Source of the DNA: Thermosulfuriphilus ammonigenes
GTDB taxonomy: Bacteria; Desulfobacterota; Thermodesulfobacteria; Thermodesulfobacteriales; ST65
Reading direction: 5' to 3'
Length of the DNA stretch: 64,000 nt
Assembly: GCF_011207455.1 (NCBI RefSeq)
Contig: NZ_CP048877.1
Coordinates: forward strand, 1,976,576-2,040,575
Made by a program: the position numbers and the translations under genes. Shown here piece by piece: positions 61,491-64,000 of the stretch (the first letter of the stretch is position 1; each line of letters opens with the position of its first letter). The notes beneath the pieces are model-generated. The model searched no databases. It saw nothing but the letters and a program-made list of their open reading frames with translations, and had not been told where the DNA came from.

Positions 61491-61879
61491 TTTGGGTTTT
61501 CAAGGCTACCGCGGACAAAGGCGCAGATTTCCTCATAGCTGGCCTGAGGATTAAAACCTGGACAGGTGCTGGAGATGGTCTGATAGTTTTCCAGACTCTC
61601 TAAAATGGCCGGATGAAGCGGCCATCTTTTACAATGGAATGGTTTTACCGGGTGGATACGGCACAAGGAGTCCTTGGTGTCGTAGAAGATACAATGGCCA
61701 TTGACGACCTTCATCTCTACCCGGTTGCCTTGTTGGCGGCAGTACTGCGTAAGAAACTCCTGGAGCCCCAGACCAAGGAAGTCAGCGATCCGTCGGCGTT
61801 CTTCAGGGCTCAGAGAGACAGTGCTCTCTCCCTGACAACAGAAGCCACACCTCCGGCATTCAAATATCTTTTTCACCAC
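61487..61879 (-). CDS. YkgJ-family cysteine cluster protein
   Basis: 130 residues. CRRCGFCCQG at the N-terminus, then HCIFYDTKDSLCRIHPVKPFHCKRWPLHP and a late Cys (SSTCPGF): the eight-cysteine pattern of the YkgJ / CxxCxxCC family, which probably binds zinc or an iron-sulfur cluster. The long Cys pattern is quoted only in part as evidence (CRIHPVKPFHCKRWP). It overlaps queC by 20 bases and the efflux adaptor by 4, so it is between two functional units; function unknown. Confidence 0.85.
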   Translation of the reverse strand: MVKKIFECRRCGFCCQGESTVSLSPEERRRIADFLGLGLQEFLTQYCRQQGNRVEMKVVNGHCIFYDTKDSLCRIHPVKPFHCKRWPLHPAILESLENYQTISSTCPGFNPQASYEEICAFVRGSLENPK

Positions 61880-62549
61880 TTAAGCCTCCAACGTAGGCGA
61901 TGGGGTCTTTGACTCCGGCTTTAGCAAACCCCTTCAGTCGCAGACGGCATGATTCACATCGTCCGCAGGCCAGATCCTGCCTCTCGTAGCAGGACCAGGT
62001 AAGGTGGAGGGGAGCCTTTAGACGAAGACCGAGGCGGACAATCCCGGCCTTGTCCAGACGAATGAGGGGGGTGGTGATGACTATTTTTGTCTCCGGCCGG
62101 GTCCCCTCCTCGATGACCCGATTGAAGGCCTCAAAGAAGCTGGCTCGGCAGTCCGGATAGCCGGAGAAATCCACCTCACTGGCCCCAATGAAGATCCGAC
62201 TGGCCCCAATGACCTCGGCCCAGGAGGTGGCAATGGCCAGAAGGTGAGCGTTGCGGAAGGGGACATAGGTGATGGGGATTCCGCCCCCCTCCTCCTGAGG
62301 TACGGGGATGGTTTCGTCTGTGAGGGCCGAACCTCCAATTTCTTTGAGGTAGCCGATATCGGCCACTAAACGCTCCCGTACCTGATAGAACTCGGCGATC
62401 TCTTCAAAGGCCCGCCTTTCCCGGGCCGCGGTACGTTGTCCGTAAGTGACGTGGAGAAATGCCAGTCGGTAGCCCTTCTCGGCGGCCACCGCAGCACAGA
62501 CACAGGAATCCATCCCTCCAGAGACAAGAACAACAGCCTTTTCAGACAC
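61860..62549 (-). CDS. queC: 7-cyano-7-deazaguanine synthase
   Basis: 229 residues. PP-loop ATPase motif VLVSGGMDSCVCAAVA at the N-terminus, ITYVPFRNAHLLAIA and the C-terminal zinc site CYERQDLACGRCESCRLRL with four cysteines. Converts 7-carboxy-7-deazaguanine to preQ0 with ammonia and ATP. Overlaps queE by 8 bases. Confidence 0.95.
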   Translation of the reverse strand: MSEKAVVLVSGGMDSCVCAAVAAEKGYRLAFLHVTYGQRTAARERRAFEEIAEFYQVRERLVADIGYLKEIGGSALTDETIPVPQEEGGGIPITYVPFRNAHLLAIATSWAEVIGASRIFIGASEVDFSGYPDCRASFFEAFNRVIEEGTRPETKIVITTPLIRLDKAGIVRLGLRLKAPLHLTWSCYERQDLACGRCESCRLRLKGFAKAGVKDPIAYVGGLSGEKDI

Positions 62550-63186
62550 CGGCTCTCTCCCCCCATAGAATCTTGTGGAGCTGGATTTGAAACCTCACCG
62601 GCAGTTTATCCTCTAGAATCCAGCGGGCAAGATCAACCGGGTCCATCTGCCTCCAGACTGGAGACATGAGGACCTCTGCTACCCTCACCAGATCAAGTTC
62701 GACGATCTTTTTTCGAGCAAAGAGATAATCTTCTCGATCGGCAATGACAAACTTGATCTGATCAGGACGGCGGAGATACCGGAGATTTTCGTAGCGATTG
62801 TAGGCGCTCATTCCGCTTGAGGGACACTTGAAATCGACGATCTTGATTACCTCTTGTGGAACGCCTTTTAAACTTTGGCTCCCGTTGGTCTCCAGAAGAA
62901 CGGTAGCTCCAGCCTTAAGGAAACCTTTCATTAGTTCGATTACTCCGGCCTGAAGAAGGGGCTCCCCCCCGGTTACCTCAACCAACGAGATCCCAGAGGC
63001 CCGCCAGCGCTCAAGGATTTCCTTAAGGGGCACCTCCCGGCCTCCTTCCCAGGCCCAGGCGGTATCGCACCAGCGGCAGCGAAGGTTACATCCCGACAGG
63101 CGGACAAAGAAGCAGGGATATCCGGCCAGGGTTCCCTCTCCCTGAAGACTAACAAAGACCTCCGCCACCTTAAGACTTAGGGCCAT
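62542..63186 (-). CDS. queE: 7-carboxy-7-deazaguanine synthase (radical SAM)
   Basis: 214 residues. FVSLQGEGTLAGYPCFFVRL then the radical SAM motif CNLRCRWCDT (CX3CX2C), VEVTGGEPLLQ and a C-terminal core with FVIADREDY. Makes CDG from carboxytetrahydropterin in queuosine and deazapurine synthesis. ATG 63186 is the first Met at family position and overlaps queD by 17 bases; a longer start at 63216 is possible but would deepen the overlap. Confidence 0.94.
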   Translation of the reverse strand: MALSLKVAEVFVSLQGEGTLAGYPCFFVRLSGCNLRCRWCDTAWAWEGGREVPLKEILERWRASGISLVEVTGGEPLLQAGVIELMKGFLKAGATVLLETNGSQSLKGVPQEVIKIVDFKCPSSGMSAYNRYENLRYLRRPDQIKFVIADREDYLFARKKIVELDLVRVAEVLMSPVWRQMDPVDLARWILEDKLPVRFQIQLHKILWGERAGV

Positions 63187-63547
63187 AGTAGGTGACACAG
63201 CTCCTGGGGGTCTCACAGACGGTGACGGCAGAGATTTTTATCCCCGGGCGATCAATGCGCCGGGCCATTTCCTCAAAGATATAGACGGCAATGTTTTCAG
63301 AGGAGGGATTTCTCTGGGCAAAGGGTGGGATTTCGTTGAGATTGTGATGGTCGAGCTCCCTGAGAACCTCCTTTAAGGCGCCCTTAACCTCCCGAAAATC
63401 AATACCCATCCCCAGAGAATCGAGCCTCTCACAGAAGACGGCCACCTCTACCGACCAGTTATGGCCATGGGGGCGTTCGCAGTTTCCGGGATAGTCTCTC
63501 AAATGGTGGGCGGCGGAGAAGTCATCACGAATCTTTATCTCAAACAT
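63170..63547 (-). CDS. queD: 6-carboxytetrahydropterin synthase
   Basis: 125 residues. Zinc ligands in FSAAHHL and RPHGHNWSVEV, catalytic Cys in GNCERPHGHNW, and the later LDHHNLNEI and CETPRSCVTYYG of the PTPS/QueD family. Turns GTP-derived dihydroneopterin triphosphate into carboxytetrahydropterin. First gene of the queD-queE-queC set; GGAGAG lies upstream of the ATG. queF and tgt are not in the window. Confidence 0.94.
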   Translation of the reverse strand: MFEIKIRDDFSAAHHLRDYPGNCERPHGHNWSVEVAVFCERLDSLGMGIDFREVKGALKEVLRELDHHNLNEIPPFAQRNPSSENIAVYIFEEMARRIDRPGIKISAVTVCETPRSCVTYYGPKS

Positions 63548-63666
63548 CTACAATTCTCTCCTTCGGTTAGGAATTTGTCTAAAAACTTACACACTATCAT
63601 CTCCCTAGCCAATATCCCTGGGGCCCTTCCTTGCCAGCCCCTCTTGTTCTTGGGTATCTTTTAAAA

Positions 63667-64000
63667 ATGGGTCCAATTAAGGCCGTCCTCAATGGTCTTT
63701 CCCTGTTGCTGGTCTTCTTCCCTTGGCTTTCCTGGCGCCTTGAGGCCCTTCTGTGCTCTGGAAGCCGGCTTTATCTCTTTTGGGCCCAGACTCTGGCCCT
63801 TGTCCCGGGGCTACCGGGCACCTTTTTAAGGCGCGCCTTCTACTGGCTTGTCTTCCCTAAATGTAGCTGGGAGTGGGAGATAGGCTTTGGGGCCTTCTTC
63901 AGCCATCCCTGGGCCATGGTTGGCCGGGGGGTCTATATTGGTCCCTATTGCATCTTGGGTAAGACCATTCTTGAAGAAGGGGTCCTGGTGGCCTCCCGGG
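63667..64000 (+). CDS. hexapeptide-repeat acyltransferase (partial, cut by window end)
   Basis: First 111 residues of a gene that continues past the window. The hydrophobic N-terminal part (LLLVFFPWLSWRLEALL) is followed by VGRGVYIGPYCILGK, the start of a left-handed beta-helix of hexapeptide repeats. This resembles WcaF-type serine/maltose O-acetyltransferases that modify polysaccharide or lipid. ATG 63667 follows a stop codon in frame; no clear ribosome binding site. Confidence 0.72.
   Translation, partial: MGPIKAVLNGLSLLLVFFPWLSWRLEALLCSGSRLYLFWAQTLALVPGLPGTFLRRAFYWLVFPKCSWEWEIGFGAFFSHPWAMVGRGVYIGPYCILGKTILEEGVLVASR

Noticed and set aside
63461-63664. 67-codon plus-strand open frame before the acyltransferase
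   Set aside because: Starts inside queD on the opposite strand, no ribosome binding site, ends immediately before the acyltransferase ATG.

Overview
The window looks like chromosomal DNA of an anaerobic, respiratory bacterium of the Thermodesulfobacteriota / former Deltaproteobacteria type. The evidence is the very dense multiheme c-type cytochrome content, outer-membrane and lipoprotein genes of a diderm cell, indolepyruvate:ferredoxin oxidoreductase genes, and compact proteins rich in Lys, Glu and Arg that suggest (but do not prove) a thermophile. The genus cannot be fixed from the sequence alone. No rRNA, tRNA, CRISPR array, insertion sequence or prophage was recognised.

Layout. 1-26.5 kb is mostly housekeeping: CTP synthase (cut by the window edge), a DUF4912-GH57 glycogen-branching-type enzyme with a metallo-beta-lactamase hydrolase and a SemiSWEET sugar carrier, a TonB receptor / binding protein / two-kinase sensory cluster, nadC-valS, an EF-G paralogue with a MogA/MoaB protein, a TauE/SafE exporter, thiC, rplU-rpmA, obgE-proB, a UvrD/PcrA helicase and folC. 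26.5-47.9 kb is one extracellular-electron-transfer region. 48-56.5 kb holds truD, a partial branched-chain amino-acid ABC transporter joined to iorBA, an AmpG-like permease, an unknown protein and CheX. 56.5-64 kb has a YbhGFSR-like ABC efflux operon, a queuosine precursor operon (queD-queE-queC plus a YkgJ-type cysteine-cluster protein) and the start of a hexapeptide acyltransferase.

The central region is the most striking part. By direct count nine genes carry 96 canonical CXXCH haem motifs plus two CX5CH variants. A minus-strand operon (42.0 to 26.5 kb) encodes, in order, an outer-membrane beta-barrel with a discoidin-like insert, three proteins sharing a CsgG/GNA1162-like domain (two are lipoproteins), a parvulin-type prolyl isomerase, a 26-haem lipoprotein, a 16-haem cytochrome, an NHL propeller, an OmcS/OmcE-like cytochrome, an 8-haem cytochrome, a YVTN-type propeller, a 5-haem cytochrome and a HAMP membrane protein. 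A divergent plus-strand operon (42.6 to 47.9 kb) encodes two more OmcS/OmcE-like cytochromes, an NHL propeller and two 12-haem cytochromes.

My reading is that the three OmcS/OmcE-like proteins are filament (nanowire) subunits and that the other products carry electrons across the periplasm and outer membrane and help fold or export the filament. The filament family assignment rests on haem-motif order and conserved histidine contexts; the export and assembly roles are inference. Several intergenic hairpins, one overlapping a ribosome binding site and a signal-peptide coding stretch, suggest that the relative output of filament subunits and downstream genes is tuned by attenuation.
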